A DNA stretch of 64,000 nt from Cohnella endophytica (GTDB lineage: Bacteria; Bacillota; Bacilli; Paenibacillales; Paenibacillaceae). The stretch is from NCBI RefSeq assembly GCF_003628305.1, contig NZ_RBZM01000007.1:372001-436000 (forward strand). Reading direction: 5' to 3'. The position numbers and the translations under genes are program-made. Positions 1-9,815 of the stretch are shown here, piece after piece (position 1 is the first letter of the stretch; each line of letters opens with the position of its first letter). The notes under the pieces were generated by a model. That model saw only the letters and a program-made list of their open reading frames with translations. It ran no database searches and had not been told where the DNA came from.

Positions 1-323
1 CGAAGTGCAACTCTGAATACACTTACGAAGACGGAAGCCAATTCGTCTGTCCGGAATGCGGCCACGAGTGGCATCCGGAATCGGAAGCCGCCGCAAACGG
101 CGAGGATACGAAAATTTACAAAGACGCGAACGGAAACGTACTCAACGACGGGGATTCCGTCACCGTCATTAAAGACCTTAAGGTTAAAGGCAGCTCGTCC
201 GTCGTGAAGGTCGGCACGAAAGTCAAAAATATAAGGTTGGTCGACGAAGATCACGATATCGATTGCAAGATCGATGGTTTTGGCGCCATGAAATTGAAGT
301 CGGAGTTCGTGAAGAAGATATAA
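1..323 (+). CDS. PhnA/YjdM-type zinc-ribbon protein, 3' portion
   Basis: The window opens inside this gene. The open frame is read from base 3 and ends at TAA 321-323, giving about 106 codons. The visible protein has a CPECGHEW zinc-ribbon half near its start, with an upstream Cys at its second visible residue, followed by the [15 protein letters not shown] and KVKNIRLVD segments typical of the YjdM/PhnA family, which is usually about 110 residues. Only a few N-terminal residues are therefore missing. The family was named from the phosphonate operon of E. coli but its biochemical role is not established, so no reaction is assigned. A bidirectional hairpin follows directly. Confidence 0.85.
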   Translation, partial: KCNSEYTYEDGSQFVCPECGHEWHPESEAAANGEDTKIYKDANGNVLNDGDSVTVIKDLKVKGSSSVVKVGTKVKNIRLVDEDHDIDCKIDGFGAMKLKSEFVKKI

Positions 324-325
324 AT

Positions 326-358
326 AATCGCCCTCTACCGTCCAAGTAGAGGGCGATT
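326..358. terminator. bidirectional hairpin terminator
   Basis: A 13-bp perfect stem (AATCGCCCTCTAC, 326-338, with its complement at 346-358) encloses a 7-nt loop. It lies between the convergent PhnA-type and hydrolase genes and can serve both strands. Confidence 0.8.
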
Positions 359-364
359 GTATGT

Positions 365-1318
365 TTACTTCACATAATGGCCGATGAATTGGGCGACTTC
401 GCGGTCGTAAGCGGCCGGATCGTTAAATCTGGCGAGGCCGTGTCCCGCGCCGTGCACGACGAACAACTTTTTGTCCGCGGGGCTGCTCGCATACAATTCA
501 TGGACCATTCGGGTCGGAACGAACGTATCGGCGTCGCCGTGGATGAAGAGCGTAGGTATGTTCGATTTTTTGACTTGGGCAAGCGCCGAGGCTTCTTGGA
601 AGGAGTACCCTGCCCGGAGCTTCGTGAGCAGGCTGGTCGCCGGAATCATCGGAAATGCCGGCATGCGATACATCCGATTGAGCTGATAGGCGAGCTGATC
701 CTTGACGGAGGTATACCCGCAATCCTCCACGACGGCTTTGACGTTCGAAGGAAGTCTTTCGCCGCTGGCCATCATGACCGTCGCCGCTCCCATGGATACG
801 CCATGGAGAACGATTTGCGTTTCGTCGCCCGTTCGCCGGATAACCTCGTCGATCCATTTCACGTAGTCCTTGCGCTCCGGCCAACCGAATCCGATATATG
901 TTCCGTCGCTTCGGCCATGTCCGCGGGCATCCGGGATCAGCACGTTATAACCGAGGGATTGTTGGTACACTTCGACCAAGCTGGCCATTTGATTGGCTTG
1001 CCCGGAGTATCCGTGCGCGAGTATGGCGGTTTTGTTCGTCGGTCGATCGGCAGTCAAGTAGTAAGCGCGCAGCGTGAAACCTTCATCGGATCGGATGCTC
1101 CAGTCCGCGAAAACTTGCCTGTTCCACCATGCTTCATTGGCAGCGAAGGGGCTCTCGCTTGCGTTCCCTTGATCGCCGCCCGGATCTATCTCGAGATCGG
1201 GATTGCGGCTTAAGAAGCTTTTGTCGGATCGGGCGACCGCGATGTGATAGAAGTACAAGCTCGAGCCCGCGATGGCAATGAATACGAGGACAATAAGGAT
1301 CGGAATGAACCAATACAC
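365..1318 (-). CDS. membrane-anchored alpha/beta hydrolase (S33-like, YqkD type)
   Basis: About 317 residues. An N-terminal hydrophobic segment (about residues 3-25) anchors or exports the protein. A serine-hydrolase domain follows: HGYSG oxyanion region, GHGRSDG, the nucleophile elbow GVSMGA, an Asp in HGDADTFVP and the His in GAGHGLA, giving a complete Ser-Asp-His triad. It resembles the B. subtilis YqkD group of lysophospholipase/peptidase-like hydrolases, but the substrate cannot be told. The longest frame begins with TTG at 1327. The AGAGAGGA site sits directly against that codon and about 10 nt before GTG at 1318, so GTG 1318 is preferred. It is monocistronic and convergent with the first gene. 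Confidence 0.85.
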   Translation of the reverse strand: MYWFIPILIVLVFIAIAGSSLYFYHIAVARSDKSFLSRNPDLEIDPGGDQGNASESPFAANEAWWNRQVFADWSIRSDEGFTLRAYYLTADRPTNKTAILAHGYSGQANQMASLVEVYQQSLGYNVLIPDARGHGRSDGTYIGFGWPERKDYVKWIDEVIRRTGDETQIVLHGVSMGAATVMMASGERLPSNVKAVVEDCGYTSVKDQLAYQLNRMYRMPAFPMIPATSLLTKLRAGYSFQEASALAQVKKSNIPTLFIHGDADTFVPTRMVHELYASSPADKKLFVVHGAGHGLARFNDPAAYDREVAQFIGHYVK

Positions 1319-1453
1319 GAGCAACAATCCTCTCTGTCGATACTTCCGCCAACGAAGCTGTTTCCACTATTATCATATCCTCGTTACTCATCTTATGCAT
1401 ACGGGTTTTTTGAATCGCCATACGCCCCTATTATTTTACAAATAATTCAATAT

Positions 1454-1465
1454 TGTCATATGACA
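1454..1465. promoter_or_regulatory. 12-bp palindrome upstream of the SLH protein gene
   Basis: TGTCATATGACA is a perfect palindrome about 100 bp before the SLH gene start, in the divergent intergenic region. It could be an operator for either neighbour. No regulator is identified. Confidence 0.3.
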
Positions 1466-1562
1466 GAAGTGATGACAACGCTCACTATGTCGAATGATGC
1501 CAACTCTTTATAGTGGAGGAGATGAACGCCAATCGAGTAAATGAGAAGAAAAGAGGAACGGT

Positions 1563-4500
1563 ATGAGACATTTAAGAAAAACGGTGACGAGCCTGTTGCT
1601 TGTTATCGCATTATTGATCGGAACGGTTGCGAACGCGGCTGCTTTCAGCGACGTAAGCGCGACGAATTGGGCAAGCAAGCAAATTCAAGAGTGGGCGGAC
1701 AAGGGTCTAGTCAAAGGTTATTCCGACGGTACGTTCAAGCCGAACGGCGCGGTTACGCGCGTCGAATTCATGGCGCTCGTGAACGGGGGCTTCGGCTATA
1801 CGGAGGAGAAGAATGTTAGCTTCTCCGACGTGAAAGCTGGATCTTGGGCGGAAGGCGTCGTGAAGAAAGCGGTCGCCGCGGGTTACATCGGAGGTTTCCA
1901 AGACGGGACGATGAAGCCGGAGCAGCCGATCAGCCGCGCGGAGGCGGCGGTCGTTCTGACGAAGATCGCCAAGCTGGAAGGTAACGTAGCGGGCGCGTCG
2001 GCGTTTAAGGATGCCATTCCGGCATGGGCGAAGGCTGCGGTCGGAGCGGTCGCGCTTAAGGGCTACGTGAAAGGCTATGCGGACGGTACGTTCGGCGCAA
2101 GCAAGTCGATTACGCGGGCGGAAGCGATCGTCGTGCTCGATCGCGTTCTGAAGGATCAAACGGCACCTAAACCGGCCGAGGCGTGGACGATCGACAAGGC
2201 GGGTACGTACGGTCCGACTGAAGGCAAGCAAGCGGTCGCGGGCGACGTCGTCATTACGGCGGCGGGCGTGACGCTGCAGAATGTGACGATCGCCGGCAAG
2301 CTGACGATCGCGGAGTCCGTCGGCGAAGGCGACGTGTTCTTGAAAGGCGTTACCGTGAAGGGCGACGCGGTAATTAACGGCGGCGGCGAGAATAGTATCC
2401 ATGTGGACGATACCGTATTCGTGAACGCTACGGTAAACAAGAAAACGGGTAAAATCCGGATCGTCGTCAGAGGCGGATCCAACATTGCGAACATTACGAT
2501 CGATTCGAATACGTTGCTTGATCTGGGCGACACGGTAACAGTTGGACAAGCCGTACTGAACGCGGTCGCAAAAGTGATCGGCGCGGGCAAGATCGCGAAC
2601 GCGATCGTTAATATTAGCGGCGTGAGCTTCGAGACGGCGCCGACGAACGTGAAGACGGCGGACGGAGTTCAAGCTCCGACGATCACTCCGCCCGTAATCG
2701 GCGGCGGAGGCGGCGGATCTATTCCCACGCCTGACACGACGCCTCCCGTCATCGCTAGCATTGCCCAAACGATCGCAGTCGGCGGCGCGATCTGGGTGAC
2801 GAGCAACGAAGCGGCGACGTTGTATCTCGTGCCGGCTGAAGATTTCGACGGGTCGGAAGCGACGACGAACGTGAAGTTGGAGGCGGCCGTTACCGCGGGC
2901 AAAGGCTTGAAGGCGCCGGCGACTGCGAATAAGGAATCCAGAATCGTAACGAATGCCGAGACCGAAGCGAACGATTACGTCGTCTACGCGGTGGATGCGG
3001 CAGGTAATGTGTCCAATGCTTCGGCGACCATGGAGATCGTCGAGATGCCGGTTGATATGAATAAAATCAATAGCGTAAATGACCTCGTCGACTTGGCGGA
3101 TTTCGATTCCGATTATATTTTGACCGCGGACATCGATTTTGCCGAATATAACAAAGATCATGCTAATGGATTGGCTCCTCTGGGTAACGAGGATGAACTT
3201 GTTTTCAACGGCGATTTCATCGGAAATGGTTTCGTGATTAAGAACTTGAAAATCGTGAGTTCCGATCGGCATGTCGGATTATTCGGACAAACCGGCGGAA
3301 ATGCACTTTTGTACGATTTACGTTTAACGGCAGCAAACGTCGAGAGCAATTGGGACGAGAATAATTATGGAACAGTCGGAGGCTTAGTCGGCTACAGCAA
3401 TGGCGGCAATATTCAACTCAGCTCGGTTTCGGGGAGCGTCAAAGGAACGGGGTACGCTTTTGTCGGCGGCCTTGTGGGCGAGAGCTCCGGAAATATCCTA
3501 AACAGCAGCACGAATGTCGAAGTGCATAGCGCTAGCGATGCCGGCGGCTTGGCCGGTGACGTGTACGGCGCCATAGAGAACAGCTTTGCTACCGGTAACG
3601 TTACAAGTACGGACAGCTATGTCGGCGGCCTTGCAGGTTATACGACAGGCAGCATTAATACAAGCTACGCAACAGGAAGCGTTATCGGCGTGGATTACGT
3701 TGGCGGCCTAATCGGATGTGCGGACGATGGGATGATCAGCAATAGCCATGCTTCCGGCACGGTAAATGGAATAGAGAGTGTTGGAGGCCTTGTCGGCGAT
3801 AATTATGTCTATATTACGGATAGTTATGCCACGGGCAATGTTACGGGAGAGTTTGGGGTTGGCGGTTTTCTCGGCGATAATTATGCATATATTACGAATA
3901 GTTATACCGCGGGTAACGTTAAGGGAGAGTTTGGGGTTGGCGGGTTCGTCGGAGAGAACAACGGGATGGTCGCAGGCAGCCACGCTTCCGGTGCGGTAAT
4001 CGGGCAAACTAATGTAGGCGGATTGATCGGGAAGAACTCGAACACCGTCATGCAAAGTTATGCGATCGGCGCCGTTAACGGAACGGGAGACAACGCAGGC
4101 GGATTGGTCGGGTTCAATGATTCATCGATCAGCAACAGTTATGCTACCGGAGACGTAACCGGCAATACGAATGTCGGCGGCTTAACGGGTACCAACCAAT
4201 CGGTGGTACAATATTCGTACGCTTCCGGCAAAGTAACGGGATTCGATTACGTTGGCGGGTTGGTTGGATTTACCGATAGCGATACGGTTACGATCAATCA
4301 TAACTATGTGTTCAGTTCAGCGATAGCCGCAACTGCAACCGATGCCCATGTGGGCCGGATCCTCGGCACGACGAGTCAGACGACTTTCGAAGGCAACTAC
4401 GCTTTGGGAACATACACCGGAGACGAAGCAAATCGGAATAGTAACGGTGCCGATCTGTCGCAAGTAGACGCATGGAAGCGTGCGACGTACTCGGACAATG

Positions 4501-4592
4501 GATGGTCCATCGATGCCGATAACGAGTGGGCGTACTGGAACATTAACGAAGGCAGTGGTCTTCCGTATTTGTTGCCTTATATTCCACAGTAG
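1563..4592 (+). CDS. S-layer homology surface protein with GLUG repeats
   Basis: 1009 residues with a signal peptide ending near ANAAA (residue 27). Three SLH domains (about 27-79, 86-140 and 147-199), each with a YxDGTxKP-like core and the TRVEF/SRAEA/TRAEA motif, should anchor it to pyruvylated cell-wall polymer. Next is a region of beta-strand-like repeats (about 205-370, with GVTLQN and INGGGENSIH), a Gly-rich and Pro-rich linker near 379-392, a short Ig-like segment, then about twelve GLUG units (605-905) of the form VGGLVG..NSYATG. GLUG repeats occur in surface adhesins and IgA-protease-like proteins, but no protease motif is present. ATG 1563 follows AGAGGAAC. The N-terminal half is paralogous to the protein at 42997-45723. 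Confidence 0.9.
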   Translation: MRHLRKTVTSLLLVIALLIGTVANAAAFSDVSATNWASKQIQEWADKGLVKGYSDGTFKPNGAVTRVEFMALVNGGFGYTEEKNVSFSDVKAGSWAEGVVKKAVAAGYIGGFQDGTMKPEQPISRAEAAVVLTKIAKLEGNVAGASAFKDAIPAWAKAAVGAVALKGYVKGYADGTFGASKSITRAEAIVVLDRVLKDQTAPKPAEAWTIDKAGTYGPTEGKQAVAGDVVITAAGVTLQNVTIAGKLTIAESVGEGDVFLKGVTVKGDAVINGGGENSIHVDDTVFVNATVNKKTGKIRIVVRGGSNIANITIDSNTLLDLGDTVTVGQAVLNAVAKVIGAGKIANAIVNISGVSFETAPTNVKTADGVQAPTITPPVIGGGGGGSIPTPDTTPPVIASIAQTIAVGGAIWVTSNEAATLYLVPAEDFDGSEATTNVKLEAAVTAGKGLKAPATANKESRIVTNAETEANDYVVYAVDAAGNVSNASATMEIVEMPVDMNKINSVNDLVDLADFDSDYILTADIDFAEYNKDHANGLAPLGNEDELVFNGDFIGNGFVIKNLKIVSSDRHVGLFGQTGGNALLYDLRLTAANVESNWDENNYGTVGGLVGYSNGGNIQLSSVSGSVKGTGYAFVGGLVGESSGNILNSSTNVEVHSASDAGGLAGDVYGAIENSFATGNVTSTDSYVGGLAGYTTGSINTSYATGSVIGVDYVGGLIGCADDGMISNSHASGTVNGIESVGGLVGDNYVYITDSYATGNVTGEFGVGGFLGDNYAYITNSYTAGNVKGEFGVGGFVGENNGMVAGSHASGAVIGQTNVGGLIGKNSNTVMQSYAIGAVNGTGDNAGGLVGFNDSSISNSYATGDVTGNTNVGGLTGTNQSVVQYSYASGKVTGFDYVGGLVGFTDSDTVTINHNYVFSSAIAATATDAHVGRILGTTSQTTFEGNYALGTYTGDEANRNSNGADLSQVDAWKRATYSDNGWSIDADNEWAYWNINEGSGLPYLLPYIPQ
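3375..4290 (+). repeat. about twelve tandem GLUG-coding repeats
   Basis: The protein repeats a core of AGGL or VGGL/F, then about 10 variable residues, then N/S-S-YATG or HASG, every 24-32 residues. DNA identity is moderate, so the repeats are old except for adjacent similar units near 3790-3960. Confidence 0.75.
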
Positions 4593-4617
4593 CCTTAATA
4601 ACAATTCGCTAAATACG

Positions 4618-4645
4618 AGAACCTATCGCCAGTGCGGTAGGTTCT
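4618..4645 (+). terminator. hairpin terminator after SLH gene
   Basis: A 12-bp stem AGAACCTATCGC / GCGGTAGGTTCT with one wobble pair and a 4-nt loop. A short U-rich tail (TGTCCTAT) follows. Confidence 0.65.
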
Positions 4646-4666
4646 TGTCCTATGATTGAACGCCGA

Positions 4667-4675
4667 TGCTATAAT
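4667..4675 (+). promoter_or_regulatory. extended -10 promoter for the kinase/regulator operon
   Basis: TGCTATAAT at 4667-4675 is an extended -10 element 62 bp before ATG 4737. No good -35 is seen at 17 bp (TTGTCC lies 19 bp upstream), which suits an extended -10 promoter. Confidence 0.5.
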
Positions 4676-4736
4676 AACGGAAAGACTAGGCACGATGTAA
4701 GATCCTACGATTATAGCGACCGGGGAGCACGAATAT

Positions 4737-7700
4737 ATGCTGGAATTACCAGGTTATCGTATGAGGGAGAAATTGGGCGGCAACGGAGAGTTCAGCTTAT
4801 TTCGCTTGATGCGGCTTGAAGACGGGCAAAGCGTCATCGCCAAGACGACGCGAGAGGCGCTTCCGGATCCCCACGCCGTCGCTGCTTTTCGGTACGAGTA
4901 CGAGAGGATGCGGGAACTGGACGGCAAAGGCGCGATGGAAGCGCTCGATCTTCTCATGTCGGAAGGCCGTCCCGTGCTGCTTATGCGGGATATCGGAGGA
5001 AGCACCCTAGCCGAAGCGTTGCGCGGGCGAGTAGGCCGTGCGGATTTGCGTCTGCTGGTCGGCGTTGCAGCTGCGGCCGCGAGAAGCATGACGCAGCTTC
5101 ATCAAGCGAAGCTGACGCTGAACGAGCTGACGCCGTCACATCTGTTCGCGAACGCGGACACGATGGAAGTCAAGTTCGTCGACATCCGGAAAAGCTCGTC
5201 CGAATCCGCGCAAGGACCGCTTTTTTCCATATCCGACGTCATAGATGACGCTTTGCCTTATATTGCCCCGGAGCAGACGGGGAGAACGGGCGTAGAGCCG
5301 GATTACCGCTCGGATTTCTACTCGCTTGGCGTCGTGTTATATGAATGGTTCTCGGGTAGCCTGCCGTTCAAGTCGCGCAACGTGCTCGATACCGTTCATC
5401 AGCATTTGGCCGCAACGCCTCAACCACTTTATCATCGCGCGCCCGAACTTCCCAGGCTGGTTTCCGATATCGTCGGCAAGTGTTTGGAGAAGTCGCCCGA
5501 TGCCAGATATGTCAGCGCCTTCGGGATTCATCACGATCTGCAAACCTGCTTCGAACGGTTGCAGGGCTATGGAGTCGTGGAACCTTTCAAACTCGCAAGC
5601 CGGGATATTCCGGATCGCTGGACCGTTCCTTCCCGATTGTATGGGCGGGAGTTCGAACAAAACGACCTAAGAGAGGCGTTGCGCAGAGCAGCCGATGGCG
5701 CTTCAGAGATCGTATGGGTGATCGGCAGCGGGGGGGTCGGCAAAACTTCGTTCGTCATGGAGACGCTGAGGAGCGAATGGGACGATGCCGGTTTCTTCGC
5801 CTCGGGCAAATTCGAGGCGAATCATGCCGTCAGGCCTTATGAGGTATGGATTCAAGCGATCGAGCAATTGGCGGATCAGCTGCTGATGGGAAGCGCGGAA
5901 CAGGCGGAGGCTTGGAGGCTGGGCATCGAACAAGCGGTCGAAGGTCATGGGCAACTCTTGCTTGATCTCGTTCCGCGCCTTGCCTTGCTCATCGGTCCGC
6001 AGCCCTTCCTGCAACCGCTCGCCCCAACGGAGGCCCAGCGTAGGTTTCAGAAGGTATTGACCCGTTTTCTGCAGCAATTCTTGTTAGGGGATCGTCCTAT
6101 GATCCTGTTCTTCGACGATTTGCAGTGGGCGGACGATGCCTCTATGCAATTTCTTGGATACTTCCTCGAGGATCGCGAGACGAAGCATCTGCTTGTCATC
6201 GGCGCTTATCGCGAGGAGGAAGTCCAAGAACATCCGTTGACGGGGTGGGAGTCCATGCATGCCCGGCGAGCAGTAGGAATCAGCGCGATTTCGTTAAGCG
6301 CGCTGAAGCTGGACGACCTGAACCGATTACTTCGGGACGCGCTGCGCGACGATGACGCGAAGACGGACGAACTGGCGGAGCACCTTCTTCGTCATACGGA
6401 AGGGAATCCTTTTTTGCTTAAACGGTTGCTTCAAGATTTCGTCGTAGACCGGCAAGTCGCTTTCGACGCCGCCAATCGCAATTGGCATTGGAACATGGAC
6501 GTAATTTACGAGATGAACGTTGCCGATAACGCGGTCGACTATATTTCCGTTAAACTGATGCATCTTCCGGACAACGTCGCATTTGCGCTTGGCTACGCAG
6601 CGATACTGGGCGGCCGATTCGATATTAAGATGCTGGCTTTGCTGACCCTTCGGGATAGGGAAGAGCTGCGCCATTCGCTCGATCGATCCGTCCAGGAAGG
6701 TTTTCTCCAGTTGCTCGGAGGAGAGAATCGCAAATATCGGTTTAAACACGACCGCATCCGGCAGGCAGCTCTCGCATTGATTGCGGAAGAGGACCGGATA
6801 GAGCCTCACTTGCGTATTGGCACGTGGATGGCCGATCGATTGGAGGCCGAAGAAGATGCGGGCATCTTCGAAGCCGTGAACCATCTGAATCAAGCGCGGA
6901 AGCTGTTCGAGATGCCGGAACAACGTCTGCAACTGGCGGAGCTTAACGTTCGGGCGGGCATGGCGGCGAAAAGGCAGACGGCTTACGAGACGGCGCTCGG
7001 CTACTTGCGCATCGCGACGGAATTAATGGGTCCGGACGGATGGGAGATCGCCTATTCGTTCACGTTCAAGGCGTTTCGCGAGCGAGCGGAGACAGAGTAC
7101 TTGTGTGCCCAATTCGAAACAGCCGATCGATTGTTCCGATTGACGCTTTCTAAGGCGTCGACGAAATTGGAGCAAGCGTACGTTTACGAGATGATGATTC
7201 GGCTTGCTTCTTCCCAGGATCTATATACGGAAGTCATTTCCTTATCCCGCAAAACGCTCGAATTGTTGGACGTGCGGAATCCCTTTTACCCGAACGCCGC
7301 GCAGTCCCTGATCCAATGGCTAAGAGTAAGACGGAAAATCAAGAAACATCCCGTTGAAACGATCTCCGGGTTGCCTCCGATGGAAGACGAAGCCCGCAAG
7401 CTTGCGATGTCGGTGTTGGGTTATGCGACCAACGCCTGTTTTAACGAAAATAAACGCGGGTGGTTTTCGGCTTCGCTTCTTATGGTCGAGATGACGTTCG
7501 ACGAAGGCTTGGCCCCGGAATCCGCGCTCGGTTTCGTCGGATACGCGATGTTTCAATACTTCGCCTTCCATAAGCACGAGGACACGTTCAAGTGGGGGGA
7601 AATGGCCTGCGAATTGTCGAAGCCTTATCCGCTGGTGCACGTGAAGACGTTAGCCGCATTCTCGATATGCATCGATAGCTGGCGGCGATACGAGCCGGAA

Positions 7701-9815
7701 ATGCTGCAGACGTTCACCGATCGAGCGGGGAAAGTCGGGCTTGAATCGGGGGATTTGTGGCATAGCAATCAGAGCGTACTGTTGAACGGGTTTATGCTGC
7801 TGCAATTCGGTTATCCGATGAACGGGATTTACGAGCGGTTGATCGCCCACTCCGGAGACCTTCGAAGAAACCAAAGCAGCTTTCATTGGGCGCAAGCGAC
7901 CTTATTCGCCGAGCTTCTCGTTCGGCTGACAGGGTACAGGTCGCCGGACGATCCTTATCCGATAGAGAATGTTTTGGGAGAAGATTACATCGATTCGATT
8001 CAAGGAGACCCGGCGGGCATGATTCGGGAGCTGATCTGCGTCTGTCGTTATATTCCGGGATATATCTACGGACGATTCGAGGATGCGAAGGAAGCGTTGG
8101 CAGAATCCCTGGCAATCATCGAATCGCGCAAGGACACGTTCGAGCATAGCATGCAATACTTGTACGAATCGCTCGTCTGGGCGCAGCTATACGAAGATGC
8201 AGGCAAAGAGGAGCGGCGCGTCTACTTAAGGGGCATAAGCAAACGTTTGAAATCTTTAAGCAAATACGCGAAAAGAAGTCCTGAAAATTATTTTCATAAA
8301 TACGCCATTATCAGAGCGGAGTATTCCCGGTTGAAAAAGAAATACGGCGATGCCGAAAGGTATTACGAGCAGGCGATCGAAGCGGGGCGCAAGTACGGTC
8401 ATATCCACGACGTGGCTATGGCGGCGGAGTGCTTCGCCAAGTACGCATCGCGTCAAGGCAAGCTGCCGTTAGCGAAGGCTTACATGGCGGAAGCCCGCGA
8501 CGCGTACGCGAATTGGGGAGCCGCTCCGAAGGTGGCAGAATTGGAGCGCGAATACCCTCATCTGCTGCAGGCGAAGCGGGAGTCGGGACTGGAGCGCGTC
8601 GACTATTTATCAGTCGCGTTATCCGCTCAGGCGTTGTCCGGCGAGATAGAGATGGGACCGCTCTTGGATAAGCTACTGCGGATCATGCTTCGCAACGCCG
8701 GCGCCGAGTTCGGGGCGATACTGTTCGAGCACGAGGGCGACTGGACGATAGAAGCTCACGGAACCTCGGAAGCGTTGCGGGTAGCCTCCATCCCTGCGGA
8801 CGAAAAGTCCGGACTCGTTCCTTCCGCGATCATCGGTTACGCGATTCGGACGAGAAACGAAATCTTGCTGGACGACGCGGCTGGCGAAGGCTTGTTCGCT
8901 CGGAATCCGCAAGTGCGGAGCAAGGGACTGAAATCCGTGCTGTGTCTTCCGATCCTCTATCAGAAGCAACTTGTTTGCGTGCTTTACTTGGAGAATAAGT
9001 TGTCGCCGGGCGTCTTCACGCCGGAAAGACTGGATGTATTGAAGCTTCTGGCTTCCCAGTGCGCGATCTCCATCGCGAACGCGAAGCTATACGCGGGAAT
9101 CCAATACTTGAAAAACAGCTTGGAGGAGCAAGTCGAGGACCGGACGCGCAGCTTGGAAAGATCGATGAAGGAGACGGCCGCGGCGCTTGCCGAGGTGTCC
9201 GTCTACGAGGAACGCAACCGGATCGCCGGAGAAATTCACGATATCGTCGGCCATACGCTCACGTCTACGCTGTTGCAGATCGAAGCGGGCAAACGTCTGT
9301 TAAGCAAGGACGCGGAGAGCGCGACCGCGAGACTGAGGGACGCGCAAGATCTCGTCCGTCACGGATTGAACGAAATCCGCGGCTCCATTCACATGTTAAA
9401 AGAAGAGAAGTTCACGGACCTCGTGCCGACGTTAAAACAACTGATTAGAGAGACGGAGCACAATACGGGAGTCGTCGTACATGCCGAGATCGGTGAATTG
9501 CCCGAACTATCGACGGTACATAAGAAGGCAATCTATTACGCGCTGCAAGAAGGGATGACCAACGGGATTCGCCACGGAAGCGCCACGGTTTTCCGTTTCG
9601 TTCTGGCGACTACCGAATCTCTCGTTAGATTCGCGCTCGAAGATAACGGCAAAGGCGCCGAAGACATGAGGATCGGGTTTGGCTTGAACGCGATGAAGGA
9701 CAGGGCGGAGCAGCTCGGAGGCAGCTTGAACATCCAATCCCGGCCAGGCGAAGGGTGTCTGCTGATCATTGAAATACCATACTCGAAGAGACGGAATGGG
9801 GGGAGCGCGGAATGA
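4737..9815 (+). CDS. pseudokinase - ATPase - GAF - histidine kinase fusion
   Basis: 1692 residues. The order is: Ser/Thr-kinase-like domain (about 1-270), AAA/NACHT-like ATPase (P-loop GSGGVGKTS with K336, Walker B FFDDLQ with D460/D461), a long helical TPR-like region (about 680-1280), GAF domain (about 1295-1450), HisKA_3 dimerisation domain with phospho-acceptor H1501 in GEIHDIVGH, and HATPase_c with N1609 and DNGKG. This is the architecture of the large cyanobacterial/myxobacterial-style trifunctional kinases. The kinase part keeps K36, APE (YIAPEQTG) and the DxxSLG helix, but the HRD Asp is E130, the Mg-binding Asn is H135 and DFG is DIR (149-151), so it is probably catalytically dead. 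No membrane segment is seen. Its stop overlaps the response regulator start (ATGA), so the two are translationally coupled. Confidence 0.9.
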   Translation: MLELPGYRMREKLGGNGEFSLFRLMRLEDGQSVIAKTTREALPDPHAVAAFRYEYERMRELDGKGAMEALDLLMSEGRPVLLMRDIGGSTLAEALRGRVGRADLRLLVGVAAAAARSMTQLHQAKLTLNELTPSHLFANADTMEVKFVDIRKSSSESAQGPLFSISDVIDDALPYIAPEQTGRTGVEPDYRSDFYSLGVVLYEWFSGSLPFKSRNVLDTVHQHLAATPQPLYHRAPELPRLVSDIVGKCLEKSPDARYVSAFGIHHDLQTCFERLQGYGVVEPFKLASRDIPDRWTVPSRLYGREFEQNDLREALRRAADGASEIVWVIGSGGVGKTSFVMETLRSEWDDAGFFASGKFEANHAVRPYEVWIQAIEQLADQLLMGSAEQAEAWRLGIEQAVEGHGQLLLDLVPRLALLIGPQPFLQPLAPTEAQRRFQKVLTRFLQQFLLGDRPMILFFDDLQWADDASMQFLGYFLEDRETKHLLVIGAYREEEVQEHPLTGWESMHARRAVGISAISLSALKLDDLNRLLRDALRDDDAKTDELAEHLLRHTEGNPFLLKRLLQDFVVDRQVAFDAANRNWHWNMDVIYEMNVADNAVDYISVKLMHLPDNVAFALGYAAILGGRFDIKMLALLTLRDREELRHSLDRSVQEGFLQLLGGENRKYRFKHDRIRQAALALIAEEDRIEPHLRIGTWMADRLEAEEDAGIFEAVNHLNQARKLFEMPEQRLQLAELNVRAGMAAKRQTAYETALGYLRIATELMGPDGWEIAYSFTFKAFRERAETEYLCAQFETADRLFRLTLSKASTKLEQAYVYEMMIRLASSQDLYTEVISLSRKTLELLDVRNPFYPNAAQSLIQWLRVRRKIKKHPVETISGLPPMEDEARKLAMSVLGYATNACFNENKRGWFSASLLMVEMTFDEGLAPESALGFVGYAMFQYFAFHKHEDTFKWGEMACELSKPYPLVHVKTLAAFSICIDSWRRYEPEMLQTFTDRAGKVGLESGDLWHSNQSVLLNGFMLLQFGYPMNGIYERLIAHSGDLRRNQSSFHWAQATLFAELLVRLTGYRSPDDPYPIENVLGEDYIDSIQGDPAGMIRELICVCRYIPGYIYGRFEDAKEALAESLAIIESRKDTFEHSMQYLYESLVWAQLYEDAGKEERRVYLRGISKRLKSLSKYAKRSPENYFHKYAIIRAEYSRLKKKYGDAERYYEQAIEAGRKYGHIHDVAMAAECFAKYASRQGKLPLAKAYMAEARDAYANWGAAPKVAELEREYPHLLQAKRESGLERVDYLSVALSAQALSGEIEMGPLLDKLLRIMLRNAGAEFGAILFEHEGDWTIEAHGTSEALRVASIPADEKSGLVPSAIIGYAIRTRNEILLDDAAGEGLFARNPQVRSKGLKSVLCLPILYQKQLVCVLYLENKLSPGVFTPERLDVLKLLASQCAISIANAKLYAGIQYLKNSLEEQVEDRTRSLERSMKETAAALAEVSVYEERNRIAGEIHDIVGHTLTSTLLQIEAGKRLLSKDAESATARLRDAQDLVRHGLNEIRGSIHMLKEEKFTDLVPTLKQLIRETEHNTGVVVHAEIGELPELSTVHKKAIYYALQEGMTNGIRHGSATVFRFVLATTESLVRFALEDNGKGAEDMRIGFGLNAMKDRAEQLGGSLNIQSRPGEGCLLIIEIPYSKRRNGGSAE

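Noticed and set aside
1707..3272. 521-codon open frame on the minus strand inside the SLH gene
   Set aside because: It mirrors the plus-strand codon periodicity of a clear SLH protein, is rich in Arg/Asp/His shadow composition, and has no recognisable domain or ribosome binding site.
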